The notes under the pieces are model-generated. The model had not been told where the DNA came from and did not search any database. It worked only from the letters and a program-made list of their open reading frames with translations. Of a stretch of DNA of 64,000 nt, positions 45,169 to 57,874 are shown in pieces. This stretch comes from Hypericum androsaemum. Its lineage: Eukaryota > Streptophyta > Magnoliopsida > Malpighiales > Hypericaceae. The position numbers and the translations under genes are program-made. The stretch is taken from positions 4,124,121 through 4,188,120 of the forward strand of contig OZ023197.1 of the NCBI GenBank assembly GCA_963995505.1. The letters run 5' to 3'. How positions within the stretch are numbered: position 1 is the stretch's first letter; each line of letters starts with the position of its first letter.

Positions 45169-45910
45169 GAGTTCTACATATAAAGTTCTTCGGTAAAAGT
45201 TTATTTTAGTACTTTATGATTTGATCGACTTGTACACTGCTATTATATGGTTTGGAAATGTATAACCAAGTAACAAGTGTTTTCTAGTTAACACCCGGTT
45301 ATTTGAACAATTTTTTAGACAAAAATACTTAGAGGTATGTTTTGGGATATTTTTGTCAAAAATATTTGTTCAAACTGAGTGGTGTCAACTAAATAAATAT
45401 ATGTTTTACTCGATCGGACATTTTTAAACTAAAGAATAGTGGTGTACAAATTGGCAAAACTATAGATACTAAATTGGACTTTTACCAAGCTCTTATTTCT
45501 TCAGAAGTTGAACAATCTCATCTAGCTCTACAAATAATAAATAATCGCCAAGTACTCCACCTATATTGTCTTATATAATAGCAGAGACCGTCTGCTCTGT
45601 ACTCTTTCTTTTATCAATAAATTCCACTTATCACATAGAAAGCTCCATCGATATTGTGCTCATAAATAGAAGTATGTACTCCTGTGATACTGCTTTTACT
45701 TGTGACTTCCTTAAAAATAATATTACTAGAAGAATCAATTTTAAATAAATCTCGATATGGTCCTTAGCAATAAAGTAAACTTTAGAAACTCAATTGCGGG
45801 GTAACAAATTAAATGTTATAATAACATTTGGACTAGGTTTTTTTTTGGTGTGACAAAGTCACAATCTTCGAGAGATGCTCCCATTTCTTTTGAGCTAGGT
45901 TGGCTATTTA
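45169..45910 (+). repeat. OMT 3' flank, third copy
   Basis: Homologous to 42097-42790. It shows the undisturbed CCACCTATATTGTC near 45560, where the first copy carries Cassandra. It also holds a 60-codon ORF matching one in the second copy; shared descent explains the match. Confidence 0.8.
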
Positions 45911-47940
45911 AGTTAAGTTTATAAAATTATAATGGGATGCAGACACTTTAATTAAAAGCTCTTTCTATTTAACTATAAGTCTATGAGATGAGATTTAGGA
46001 AATCGAATCGACTGAGGTCAATGGTCTAGTTTTTTTTTAACTTAAATACTTAGTGTAATATTGACAATCTGCAACCTGATTGGCTCGCTAAGGAACATTT
46101 ACAATGAAGCAAAAAGGGAGATTCACAAATTTTATTTGGACTTCCAATGCAAACAATTCACAATTCCAATCAATAGAAGAAGATGAATTGTTGAGGAAAT
46201 CCATCAAAATTCTATTGTCAGACTCGATAATAATCCTTGTGAGAGGGTGCTTCTGCTAGACAAAAATAGCAGCTTCCCCAATGGCCTTGAGCTCACCAAA
46301 TTTAGTTGCCGAAGTTTGAATTGCAAAAGACTTACCAAGCGACCAAGATGATCTCTTGCAGCTACAATACCAGCAAGCTCAGAGCAAGACAACCATGAGC
46401 CATCGACATTAATTTTGATCACACAGATTCAGGAGGGCACCAGAAATCAGATACAGAGAGGCAGGTTGAAACGTAGGCCATACAAGTCAAAGAACTCTAT
46501 CACTTTGTGATTTGCACTTTTCTAACTCATAGCTGGATTAGAAACTGCTCTCAAAATGAAAAGAAATTCTTTCTTGCCAAATTTGCCAATAAAGAAAACC
46601 AATTAGCTGAATGAGAGGATCTGGGCTGCTTGTTTAAGATTCTTCACCTGATCTTGCAGTCATCCTCTGAAGTCCAGTTCCTAAATCTCTGCAGATTCGC
46701 AGCCTATTGCTGAGATCAACCAAGTCAGCTTACATCTTTCTTTTCGGCATTACAAAGAATGCAAGAAGGACTATCAATGATAGACCGCTTATGCAGATTC
46801 TCAACAATTGGTAAAGCATTTTGTGCAGCTTTTCACAAGAAAGTTCTTATCCTCGAAAATATGTTCATCTTCCAAATCCTGCTCCCTAGCAAAAAAATGT
46901 GAATCAAGTAGCATCATGATCAGTTTGGATGCTATGATAACCAAGTTTCATAGTAAACTTCCCATTTTTTTCTCCAATCCAAGTCACAATCTATGCCAAC
47001 ACTCTTTCTATGAGTAGTTCTTTTGATGGCATCAATCTCGTCCTCAGCAAACAGCCTCTGAAGAACAGCAGAGTTCCACTCAGCAGTATCAAGTAGCAAT
47101 AAATCTAAAACTTTCTCCTCCATAGTGGTCTCAGTTCTAAATGATTAGACTCTCCTATTCAATAGGCCAGGGATCCAAGCATCTTCCCAAATTTTAACTT
47201 GAGAGCCATCACTAACTCTCTACAGTAGCTTACGTTTGATCATCTCCATAACCTTGCGCAGGCTTGGCCAAGTCCATGAGGATCTTCTATACTTTGCAGT
47301 ATGCAAAAACTCAGAGTTATGGAAATATATGCTCTTGAGGAGCTTGTAACACAGGAAATCTTGGTTGTTCACTAATCTTAAAGCTTGTTTAGCTAAGAGT
47401 GAGACATTGAAATCTGTCATTCTTCTAAAACTCATCCCTCCATGGCTTTTTCTTATTAACAGCTTACTCCACCTCATCTCATGCACTTTTACAATTTCTA
47501 CATTCCTAGACTACCAATATCTAACTAGCTTCTTACACATGGCTTTAGGAAAATGAACACAAAATATGGCAAATGTGGGAATAGAGGACATGACAAATTT
47601 TATCGTTATCTCTCTACCAGCATTAGATAGCATCTTACTCTTCCAGTTTTGAGCTCTTTTCTATGTAGAATTATATATAAAGCTTGTAGCACTTGTTTTG
47701 GATATACCCCAGAAAGAGGGTAACCCCAAGTACCTATCATTACCATTCATCATTTTCAAGCTAAGAATGTGAAGAATCTCATATTGTATCTGTCTATAGA
47801 GGCCAAAATTAAACCTAATACTAGATTTATCAAAATTAATATGTTAGTCAGATTGTTTGACAAAGTTATGCAATATGTTCTTAAGAGCATTGGCTTCATG
47901 TTGGTCAGCATTGGCCAAAAGTAGAGTATCATCAGCAAAT

Positions 47941-47984
47941 ATGTCCTCTATTCCCACATTTGCCAATGCTGATGATACTCTACC
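47941..47984 (+). repeat. Templated inverted filler inside the LINE
   Basis: 47942-47964 is an exact 23-bp inverted copy of 47568-47590. The following 47967-47983 is an inverted copy of 47921-47937. Unit A lacks both at the matching place. This looks like filler DNA copied from nearby templates during break repair. Confidence 0.8.
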
Positions 47985-48543
47985 GCTAGATGATGCCACT
48001 CAATATAATATTCCAAGGTTTCAGTGATCAAAAGGAACATAAAGGGAGAAAGGGGGTCTCCCTGTCTAATTCCTTTGGATGGAAGAAACAAGTCTAGAGG
48101 AGACCCATTTACCAGCACACAGTATGAGATATTTGTGATACAACTCATGACATACTTTATCCATCTCCCGAAAGACCTCATGTGCCTTATCACTGCCACT
48201 AAATATTGCCAGTTGACCATGTCATATGCTTTCCTGAGATCACTCTTGATGGCTGTGGCTCCCTTCTTCTTCTGGTTGCAAAGTTTGAGAGAATGAGACA
48301 CTCCATTAGCTATCAAAATATTGTCTAGAATGCATCTATCTTAAATGAAAGTATTTTGAGCATGGGATACAACAAAAGGCATTATAGGTTTAAGTCTATT
48401 GGGTAACAACTCGGCATGCACTTTATAGGCAAAATAACATAAACTTATAAGCCTAAAATGAGAAATATGCTCAGGATTATCATTTTTAACAATGATAGTA
48501 ATAAAAGTTATATTAAGCTTGGTTGGAATTCTCTCATCCCTAA

Positions 48544-49218
48544 TGCGATACCCCGCAAATGATATGTTATGTCTGAAATACTTAAGTGATTTGATTGGTA
48601 CTATCCATATCAACAAGGTGCACCTTCTTTTTTGGCACACATCTTGAGAGAACTACAAGTTTAAACGTGTTTGGCCTGGGGTAGGATCAGGATGGGTGAC
48701 CTCCTGGGAAGTTTTTGGGATGTGTGCGAGTGAGGATAAAGCACATTGGAAAAGGTCCATATTGGTCTGTGGAGATAGTCGGTCAGATCACGGGCATTAC
48801 ATATGGTATCAGAGCAAAAATAATTTTAGGATTATTCTATGTTATATCTAGTACGACAAGAACGTTGCGTATTTAAGGAGGGGCGAATGTGATATCCCAC
48901 AAATGATATGTTCTATTTGAAATGCTTAAGTGATTTTTGTACTATCCATATCAACAAGGTGCACATTCTTTTCCGGCACACATCTTGAGAGAACTACAAG
49001 GTTAAACGTGTTTGGCCTGGAGTAGGATCAGGATGGATGACCTCCTGGGAATTTTTTGGGATGCGTGCGAGTGAGAATAAAGCACGTTGAAAAAGATATG
49101 TATTGGTCTGTGGTGACAGTTAGTCGAATCACGTGGCATTATATTTATGGTATCAGAGCAAAAATGATTCTGGAATTGTTCTATCTTTCGTGACGAGGAC
49201 TTCGCGTATTTAAGGAAG
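48544..49218 (+). mobile_element. Cassandra TRIM, partial tandem form LTR-internal-LTR-internal
   Basis: LTRs at 48544-48801 and 48888-49143 (TGCGATA and TGTGATA starts) contain 5S-like sequence with GGATGGGTGACCTCCTGGGA intact in the first and GGATGGATGACCTCCTGGGA in the second. Primer binding sites TGGTATCAGAGC follow both LTRs (48804 and 49148). A second internal region runs to the polypurine tract near 49218, where the third LTR would begin, but LINE sequence starts instead. It is inserted in the LINE reverse transcriptase region. Confidence 0.9.
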
Positions 49219-50613
49219 TTTTGTGCTTACTTCTAGCCAGAATTTATGGAAGAATAAATCTGGATTGCCATCGGGTCCTAGGGCTTTTGAACATCCCATA
49301 TTAAAAGCTGCTACTTTAATCTCCTCCTCTATGATGTGCTTTAGGAGATCTTGGGCCACTTCCACAGAAACCAGCCTGGGATTACAACCAAGGATAGCTG
49401 CAGGGTCCTCTATAAGATCAATTTTGTGTAACTCTTTGAAAAAAAAAGTATTTATTGGCCCTGATATTCTCTTGCTCCTCAAACCACATACCTTGAGAGT
49501 CTTTGATCTTGAGAATTTCATTTACTTGTCTTCTCTCAGTATAAGAGGAATTAAAGAATTAGGTGTTTAAGTCACCAATGTTTAGCCAGTTCATTCTAAT
49601 TCTTTGATGCCAATAAATCTCCTCATGTTGATGCAAGAGGGCTAGTTCCTTCATGACTTTTGCTTTAGGTTCAGAGCTATTAGGATTAGTACTGCCTTAT
49701 ATACTAGCAAGAGTAGTAGTAGCTTTATTGATCAACTCCCTCATATTGACATTCCTCATTCTACTCCAACATTGGAGGTTCTTAGCACAGATGAGTCCAT
49801 GTCTTTGAAATTTTTCAGAGGAATTCCCACCAACCTGTTGCCTCCAGCTGGATCCTTAGTTTAGCAATCCTAAAAAAAGAAGAGCTTTTTCCTCCTGTTT
49901 CTAGAAAAAGTGATATCCAATATAATGTAAGACTGTTTAGACCCAGCCTCTCACCATGAATTAGTTGAGCCATAGGGAAAAGATTGCTCCATTCTATATT
50001 ATCAATGGCTCTGTCGAGTCTCTCACAAGTATTGGTTGCCCTTTGTTTATTATTATACCATGTGAATCTGGTGCCCTTGAATCCTAGATCAAGCAGATGG
50101 CAGTGATTCATGAAATCTCGAAGTGGCTTTTTGAGATTGTTTGGCAGAAATCAAACCAATTTTATCTTTCAAATAACTTTAACCATTTAAATCACCAATA
50201 TATACACAAGGAGACCTGGAATAACCATGTAATCCAGCTATCTTACTCCAAAATATAGCCTTTCTACTAGTAACAGGCTCACCATACACAAAAGTACAAC
50301 CCCACTTTTTCCCATAAAGTCTATATTCACAACTAATGTCAATGAAACGAGAGCAACCATCATCGGCCACGTGTTTAATCTTGTTGGACCAATAGAGAGC
50401 TAAACCTTCCCCCAGTTCATGTCTGTCCACGTACAAAGCGTCTGTCCACATACCAAGCATTAGCAAATTGCAGTTTCCTTCTTAGATTCTTGCATCTTGT
50501 CTTGTCTCTATTAAAAACATGACTGTTGGCCTATGTTTCCACAGAAGTCCCCTCATGACTTGAACTGTCAGGTCTGAGCCAAGATCTTGACAGTTCCAAG
50601 ATATAGTGATCAT

Positions 50614-50950
50614 CTAACAGCAGGTGGTTTACAGCTTGCCACCTCTGGTTCAATTTGGATATTAGAGGAGTCATCATTGTTTTTGCCTTGCCCTTTGAGT
50701 TTACTCTTGATAGGCTGAAGCTTACCAATGGAGCTCAACTTTTTGGTTTTCTTATTATCCCTCAAAATAGCCTGCCTTTGCAAGCTTGGTTAGTCTTGGA
50801 GGACCCATGAAGAAAGGCATGCTTTCAGACAAGTTCTCGGACATCTAGGGACGTCCCCAACTAGTACCAAATCAGTTGGGAAAGACCCAATATTTTTTGC
50901 CTTCTTCAACGATCCATCGTCAATGGTCTAGTTCACCTGCCACTTTTTCT
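50614..50950 (-). pseudogene. End of the LINE ORF1
   Basis: Upstream of the endonuclease start, the minus strand reads KLSSIGKLQPIKSKLKGQGK and a short acidic tail ending just before ORF2. This resembles the basic C-terminal part of plant LINE ORF1. The frame is broken further upstream, and the 5' end of the element is not defined. Confidence 0.55.
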
Positions 50951-53900
50951 CTCGTTGTGTGTATAAGAAATGGGGAATTATAATATATAAGTTTCTGAAA
51001 TAGTACAAACAACACTTGAATTATGTTAAGAAAATAATTTTTAACTATCTAAGTACAACTTGTCATGTCAGTGAAAATTGAGAGGCATAAAAGTGACGTG
51101 TCGTGGACGTGATTATCCACAAAAGCACCAAATTTGGAAGAAAAAAAATTAACCATGGTTTGAAATTGGTCATCGAAAGTATCATTTTGAAAAATCTATG
51201 TCGCTAAAGGTATCGATTTGAGAAACATTTTTAGAAAAACAAACTTACAAAGTACTTTTAGTAAAAGATGTCAAACTATAAGTTATTAAAGTGAACTTAT
51301 ACGAATAAATCCAAGATAGAATATAAGTTGGGCCGACAAGAAGCATTGACTCAAACCAGATCTGTAATTAATTTGCTGGGCCATTTTCCGTTACAGAACC
51401 ACAACAGATTTTATGAATTAATTTTCGGTTGTCGGATAGGCGAGGTAAAAGGGGTTATACAATATGGGCTCCAGAAGCCCATAGGCGACTCACCCAGGCT
51501 CTAGTTCTGGTGCCGTCAAGGGCTTCCGTTATTGTTCAAAGGACCCATTTTCAAGTCTGGCCTTTTCTATTCGCCCATCGTTTATATTTTCAAGTCTGGC
51601 CTTTTCTTACCTCAAAGCGCCCATATCGACCTGCGTCCAATGCGCCATGCGCACACGCTCGGTCCTCGTAGCATGTCCGAGTTGCCTTTCCAGATGGTCA
51701 ACTTAGTTCTTAGCTAACAAGGAGCATCTCTTTATATACTTGGAAAACTTTGTTGCATTTTTCGATGTGGTAATAGTTTTCTTTTTCACCTTGGGCCTTC
51801 CCATCTTGAACCCTCCCATATTGGGCTCCCTTTTTATTAAATTATCATTCAATTCTAACATTTATTTACTATATTACTGTATTAGGAACATTTAGCTTAA
51901 TTATATACAAGGTAGGAACTAGACAAGAAATCAATTGTCCTAATTTAGGACTCATCTGATTATTGTTGATTACATTATTCAATTGGTAACTTATTAAAGT
52001 TATCATATCCAACTTAAGTGTCTGCTCTTACAACTAACAATATGGTAATCTGACTCTTCAAACATAGTAATCTCAACATGACTTTTCATACTAAGTCTGT
52101 TTGAACTATTGGACTAAACTGCATGATTTAGCATTCGTGCCGGTATGGGCTTCAACAATTTTGCCTCACATGCCATAAGCAGAACGTCTAGCACGTGAAT
52201 CAATCTTGCTCTACTAACATATTAGAATCTTTGTATCTACCACAAAACTTTAAAATAATATGTAAACTTGAAACTTGAAACACCTATAAATTATAATATA
52301 TAATATCAACAAGATTTTTCCATCATGATTCATGACTGGGTTTCTAAAAAAACTTTGTGGTTATTTTTTTTATAAGTAGAATTGTATTAGAATCTATAGT
52401 CAAAATTACATCAACCAATATAACCACCTAAAGTTCTAGATAAAACATATTATGATAAAAACTATGATAATCACTATCTTAAACATTCAGAAAAAGTGTC
52501 CAGCCGATGTAACCCCCTTGTGGTTGTTGATATCCAAACGCAACTCTACCAACAGAAAAATGACTAATGGATACTTTAATAATTGCACCTTTTTCAATTA
52601 TTGCACAATACGTAATCACAATTTACCAATAGCTTATCACTTTATTGGATTAGGAGTAGGAGGAGAAAATGCCTTTTGTCAAAAGTACCTCGACTCGTAG
52701 AACTAGGTACCATCTAGGACGGTACTTACAAGGAAACCCGTATATTTTTAATTTTTTCATACGTCTTTACACACCAAGAAAGAAAATTTTCTACCTTTCC
52801 ACTTTGTATTATTCAATATAAAGATAACTTTCTTTGACTTTTTGCTTTATTTGTGCCTTAATTTCGACTTCTTAATCCAGCATAAAGCTGACTCCGATTT
52901 AAAACCGACCACAAGCATCCACGAAGCTTTATTTTAAATGGGAATGCGAGAAAATGAGAGGGCTGAAGGCTATGAAAGAATGGCCAATCGCTGAGTCAAA
53001 ATCGTGTTCATATTAAAAATTTTATATCATGTACACAATTTTAAGGTAACTAATAAATTTTCAATTTTTATTAACAAGTTTATACGTTAACAAATACTGC
53101 TGTGATAAAGAACTTCTTTCACAGAGGTGAATGTCTTCGTAGGAGATACAAACGGCACCTTTATTTCTCATCAAACAACTGTGATCAAATTGTTTTAAAA
53201 AATGACTTAGAGATCTACTCGAAATTTTTCTTGTACTCTGGGGCAACCTATCCGACTAGTCGGATCAAGATTTTGTTTTAAATTAAAAAAAATATATTAT
53301 TTATTATATATAGCATTAAAATAGTAAATAATTATCGATATTATCTATTGCAAAATATAATGAACCATAAAATTCATAATTTTTTATGAAAACTTTGTTG
53401 GTTGTTAAATTGGCCAGACCAATCGGTAAAATTGATTGTCAACGCTATTTGACCATTGATTGAATCGGAGGTCGGGTTTTGAATCCGGGATTGACCGCGA
53501 TTCACAATCCGATTAGTCAAGCCTTATGTTTTAAAACCATGGTACGAATCGATTGATTAATTAAGGCCTCCACTTCTCCTTTGAAGATTAAGGCCGCAAC
53601 TGGGTACATCGTATACCCTGATAGAAGAAACCAGGCACTATCTAGGACAGCAACGAAAAATGAAACTTCATAACCACTTTCCTGTCCTAGCCATTCACAT
53701 TTAATTAGTAATAACCAAAACGTAAAAGAGGTTGGTGAATGGCATTTTGCCAAAAGAAAATTAAAAAATTCAGTGACTTCCCCATGTGCTGTGACTAGTG
53801 CTGCATTTATTTGGTTTCCCAGCCTAATGGCCTTTAATCTTTCCAGTAGCTGTTTTCTTGGTGATGAATTACTGGCCCTTCAGAGCTTTTCTATTAAATA

Positions 53901-54591
53901 TTCCCATCCGAAGGATAAGGCTACACATACCCAAATCACAATTCTAGTCAAATGGCAATTGCTTGTATTTTCTTTTGGTTTATATCATTAAGAACATATT
54001 AGTTAAGATTAGAGTTAGGTCGGTTTCAAAATTTTGAACTAAAGACTTGTTAAACTACAACAATTTTTATTTATTTATATAATTGTTGGCCGTTGCTTAT
54101 ATATAGATGTGATTCGGTGACTCTTTTAAATGTTGTGGTTTCAAGTTGTCCATGTCGTTGTTACAAGAAGGCATTAATCTAATTGGAATGTTGTAGCTAG
54201 CAAGTTGTGAGGGATTCAATATTTATTCTCTCAATTTTGGTAAGCTTTGTTGCATCTTCTTTTAACTTATATATATATATATGTAAAAGATTATACATTT
54301 AGTTGACTGGGTCATTATATTTCTGTTTCCCTAGTGGATAAGTATTATTCTTGTAAATTACGCTAAGTCCGTGTGTTAGGCGTACGGCACAGTTTTCAAA
54401 CGGTTGAAACGCCAAGTCTCACTTTTATTTATTTTCGGAAACTACCTGGTATTTACAAAATTATTAGATTTACTGTTCCAATTTTAAGTTGGTAGACTTG
54501 GTAGGATATTAAATAATGAGAAAATTATTATCGCAAAAATGTTAACGTAGCTAACAATAAATTATGTTAGTTAATGATACTCTTCGTTTTG
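50951..54591. other. Noncoding intergenic region
   Basis: About 3.6 kb of mostly AT-rich DNA. 51420-51720 is GC-richer, with short ORFs lacking any domain. No transposon ends, RNA gene or domain-bearing ORF could be supported. Confidence 0.6.
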
Positions 54592-54895
54592 CAGTGGATT
54601 GGGTACGTATGGAAAGGGTCATTGCGGACCGCTTGGATTGAAGGACAAATAATAGCATGTCCTAGTTCTAACAATGGCATGCCTCGGCTACGACACTGGT
54701 ATGTCCAGTTATTGATAATGGTCTGCGTGCTATGACAATGACAAGCTCAGTTATCGATAATGGCATGTCGGTGATCCCATGCCGTACAGGGCCTTTTTCA
54801 TTTTTGTCCCTGTGTTTTAACTTTCTTGTAACAAAATTCCACTTCAATCCAAACTGTTCGGAATGGGCCTATTCCGGACCCAATCCAAATCCTCC
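54592..54895 (+). repeat. Dispersed repeat of about 300 bp, copy 1
   Basis: Homologous in the same orientation to 56694-56990. Both start CAGTGGATTGGGT and carry several copies of a short motif, ATAATGGCATGTC or CAATGGCATGCC, then TTTTTCATT and an end around CTGTTCGGAATG / CAGTTCGAAATG. Identity is perhaps 70-75 percent. The family is not recognised. Confidence 0.75.
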
Positions 54896-56693
54896 TCGTT
54901 CATCTTTTTCACGTTGTTAAATATTCAAAATAAAGAAGAATAAGATTGAATATGTAAGGTAAGCGAACGTGAACAGACCTTAATTCTTTAAAATCGGAGA
55001 GTTATTCTAATATAGTTAAGATTTATCAACTTCGATTTTTTGTATCTTTTTCTATTGTGGTTTTTTCCTACCAAATTTTATTGTAGTAAGATTTTAACAA
55101 AACTAACAATCACAACCTGGCAAGAAGAGTTCTACAATATTATTATTTATAAAAATTAACATACCAAATTTCCATATTTCAATAGTCTAACTTAAATTGA
55201 ATCAAAATTATTTAGCGCAGCAGTTTTGCGGATAAAAAAAGTAAACGAATGCGATCCAATAACTTATCACTGAAAATAATGGCCCGCCAGACGCGGTGAC
55301 CAAGATAACATAGATAAGGCCTCGTCGTCAGAGCAGCCAGGTGGCGTCTAAGCCTAACTGATAAGGGGAATCATAATCCTTTTGTCCTATAGTTCCTCCT
55401 CGGACAATAATCAATCTCCCTTGCTCTGGTGTTTGGTCCCCTGCAGTGACGATAATGATGGGGCTTATAATTAATCTAATTGGGTTTTGGTCCTTTTGGA
55501 CAGCTTACAAATAATACCACCTGTTTGTTTTCGCGGATCATATTAATACATATTCATATATATTTATAGGAGAAACTAATTAAGTTCAAGCATGGAACCT
55601 TTCAAAGGTTACAAACGAGCTAAAAAAATTATGTGCAATTGAAAAAAAGTTATTCAAAGAACATCAAACTATTGCACTTCAAAATTTTGAGAAAATTGTT
55701 AAAAATTGACATCTGGCAGCCGCCCTAGGAGGATCAAATATTTTTAAATATGCCTAATTTTTAAATAAATTTCAAATATTTGAATGACGATAAGTTGGTA
55801 CTCGAATGATTAGATAAATTTTTTTTTTTGCATAATTTTTAGAGCCTTGTACATGTTATGCAAAATAAAAAAAATTATACGGACACTTGAGTACCCATTT
55901 ATCGGACTTTAAAGATTTTGAGAAATTATTTTAAAAAAATTGTCACACTTGGCAGCAGCCCAAGGGGAGGCGACCTGTTTTTTTAAACTATCTACTTAGA
56001 GAAAATATTTAGTTTATTACACATTTTAAGAAATTTTACCATAAAAACAAAAAATCTTCTCAAGTAACTGGTGTGAACGGATATCACTAGCTTGAAACTT
56101 GGAGATGGTGAGAAGAATGTAATTTTAGTCAATGGGGGAGGCAACAACTTGGAGCTAGCCAATTGTTTGAAGGCCCAAAATATGTAGCTAAACTACCGAC
56201 ATGTATCTGCCGAGTCAATTGGTTTTTTCTTCATAAGAAATTCATCAAACACGTGATACTCCATATTTCCAATTCCTTCACATTTCTTCCAATATCACCG
56301 AATTATCATCTTCACAAGTCTTCCTCAAACAATCAAAAGTAGTTACAGTATCATGCAAAGTAGTAAGTAAAACAACTCTTCTACTCAATTCATCAACTAC
56401 ATCATCTCACATCAATCTCATCAGACAATCTTTTCTGTCATCCGGAAATTTCAAAAATATATGTCCATGCCAAGGAAGCAAATAATATTGGTGCGAACTG
56501 TACAATTTCTTCTTCGGTTTCAGAAACCAAAAGCGAAACAGAAAAGAAACACCAAAATAATGGGAGGAGAGAGAGAGAGGCAGCAAAAGACCCTCAAATC
56601 ACAAATAGGACCGATGTTCACATGTCAAGTATCTTTTTTATACCATATTATACCCGAATATCTACTGAATCTTTTATTTAAGTTTGATTTAGT
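54896..56693. other. Noncoding region between the two dispersed repeats
   Basis: AT-rich, with many homopolymer runs. A degenerate pair of segments around 55670-55760 and 55910-55990 (GAAAATTGTTAAAAATTGAC, ACATCTGGCAGCCGCCC and similar) suggests an older duplication. No gene is seen. Confidence 0.55.
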
Positions 56694-56990
56694 CAGTGGA
56701 TTGGGTGCGAATGAAGAAGTCATTCTGGACCATTTGGACTGAAGGACCGATAATGACATGTCCCGGTTTTAACTATGGCATGCCCCGGTTACAATACTAA
56801 CAATGGCCCGCGTTCTACGACAATAGCATATGTCCAGTTATCGATAATGACATATCAGTGATCTCCTGTCACACGCAGACTTTTTTCATTGTTATCCTTT
56901 TATTTTAACTTTTTTGAAGAAAACAATTTTGTGTTCTTTTCGAATCAAACAGTTCGAAATGAACTCATTATAGATCTAATCAAACCCTAG
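56694..56990 (+). repeat. Dispersed repeat of about 300 bp, copy 2
   Basis: Second copy of 54592-54895, lying about 900 bp upstream of the HSP20-like gene. Confidence 0.75.
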
Positions 56991-57170
56991 AACTATTTCG
57001 TTGATTAATCCAAGTGATAACTGATACGGAAAAAAACGCGGCTTCCTCTCCCCGTTACTTGACGCCGTCCGTTACCACGGGAGCCTCACCCGGTGAAGGT
57101 TCTACCCGAAAATTAAATTCCCCTTCCCAAAAAAAATCCCCAACCAACAATCTGTCGATTTAAAACACAC

Positions 57171-57874
57171 ATCTTCGTCTCTCCTCCCCCTTTCTCCCCC
57201 CTCTTGATATTTTCTCTCTCTAAATTAGGGATTCCGAATCGGAAAGAAGAGCCTCCAGCCTTCTCACCAGAGGGATTCGAAGCTTTGAAGCTGCCTTTTT
57301 TATATAGGTAATTGAGGAAAAAAAAGAAGAAGAAATGAGCTTCGATTCCTTTTTTTTAACCAATTCTCTAAGTTGCTTTTTTTTCCATTTGAGTCTGGAA
57401 TTTGATGTGGGTTTTCCACTTGGGGTACTGGGTTTTTGTTCAATTTGTTCCTAGTTGGTGGGATTTCGTTTTTGAATGAGGATTTTGCGATATTAAAGTT
57501 TGGGTCTTTTTCCATTTCTTAGCTTGTAAATGATTGGGGCTTTCCACTTTACAGTTCTGTTTTTAGTTATTTGAAGTGGGTTCGTTTCTGTTCCTCCCTT
57601 TTTGTTTGTTTTGATTGGTCTTATTGAGTTATTTTCTGCGTTCGCGCCAGGTGGGATGGTGGTTCTATCAGTAGTTGGTTTGAAGTGAGATTTGGGGTAT
57701 GAATGTTTGTGAATTCTTGTGGCTGGAAGTTGCTTGGATTTAAATCATGAGGAAAAGTTGTTTGTTCGGGTTTGTTGATTGATTGGGAGCACCAGAAGGG
57801 CGGGCGGTTCTCGCTCTGGTCGAGTTGTGGAGGGGGATTAGTAGTTGGAGAAAGGAATTTAAAAGGAGAAAAGG
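57171..57874 (+). promoter_or_regulatory. 5' leader of the HSP20-like gene with likely leader intron
   Basis: A CT-rich tract (CTCTCCTCCCCCTTTCTCCC at about 57180) is typical of plant 5' UTRs. A donor at TATAG|GTAATT (57308) followed by a T-rich stretch suggests a leader intron; an acceptor at CGCCAG|GT near 57652 is the best candidate but is not certain. Confidence 0.5.

Larger units (their letters stand above)
45102..48170 (+). repeat. Tandem duplication unit B
   Basis: Second copy of 41996-45095. Here the LINE continues past 48170 into its 5' half, so unit B holds the original right edge, while the left edge of unit A holds the original OMT gene. Confidence 0.85.
46080..50613 (-). pseudogene. 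L1-type LINE ORF2 (endonuclease, reverse transcriptase, RNase H), decayed
   Basis: The minus-strand frame starts at 50613 with MITISWNCQDLGSDLTVQVM, the standard opening of plant L1 endonuclease. WGCTFVYGEP and YIGDLNG (50300-50180) and LDLGFKGTRFTWYNN and CERLDRA (50090-50030) complete that domain. KALGPDGNPDLFFHKFW (about 49270) and IPTKLNITFI with FRLISLCYFAYKV (48540-48410) start the RT, but are separated by a Cassandra insertion. KSDLRKAYDMVNWQYL and GIRQGDPLSPFMFLL follow (48250-48050), then the FADD region, zf-RVT and an RNase H start KINVDGSWLSCSE (46422). Numerous stops and frameshifts are present. Confidence 0.88.
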
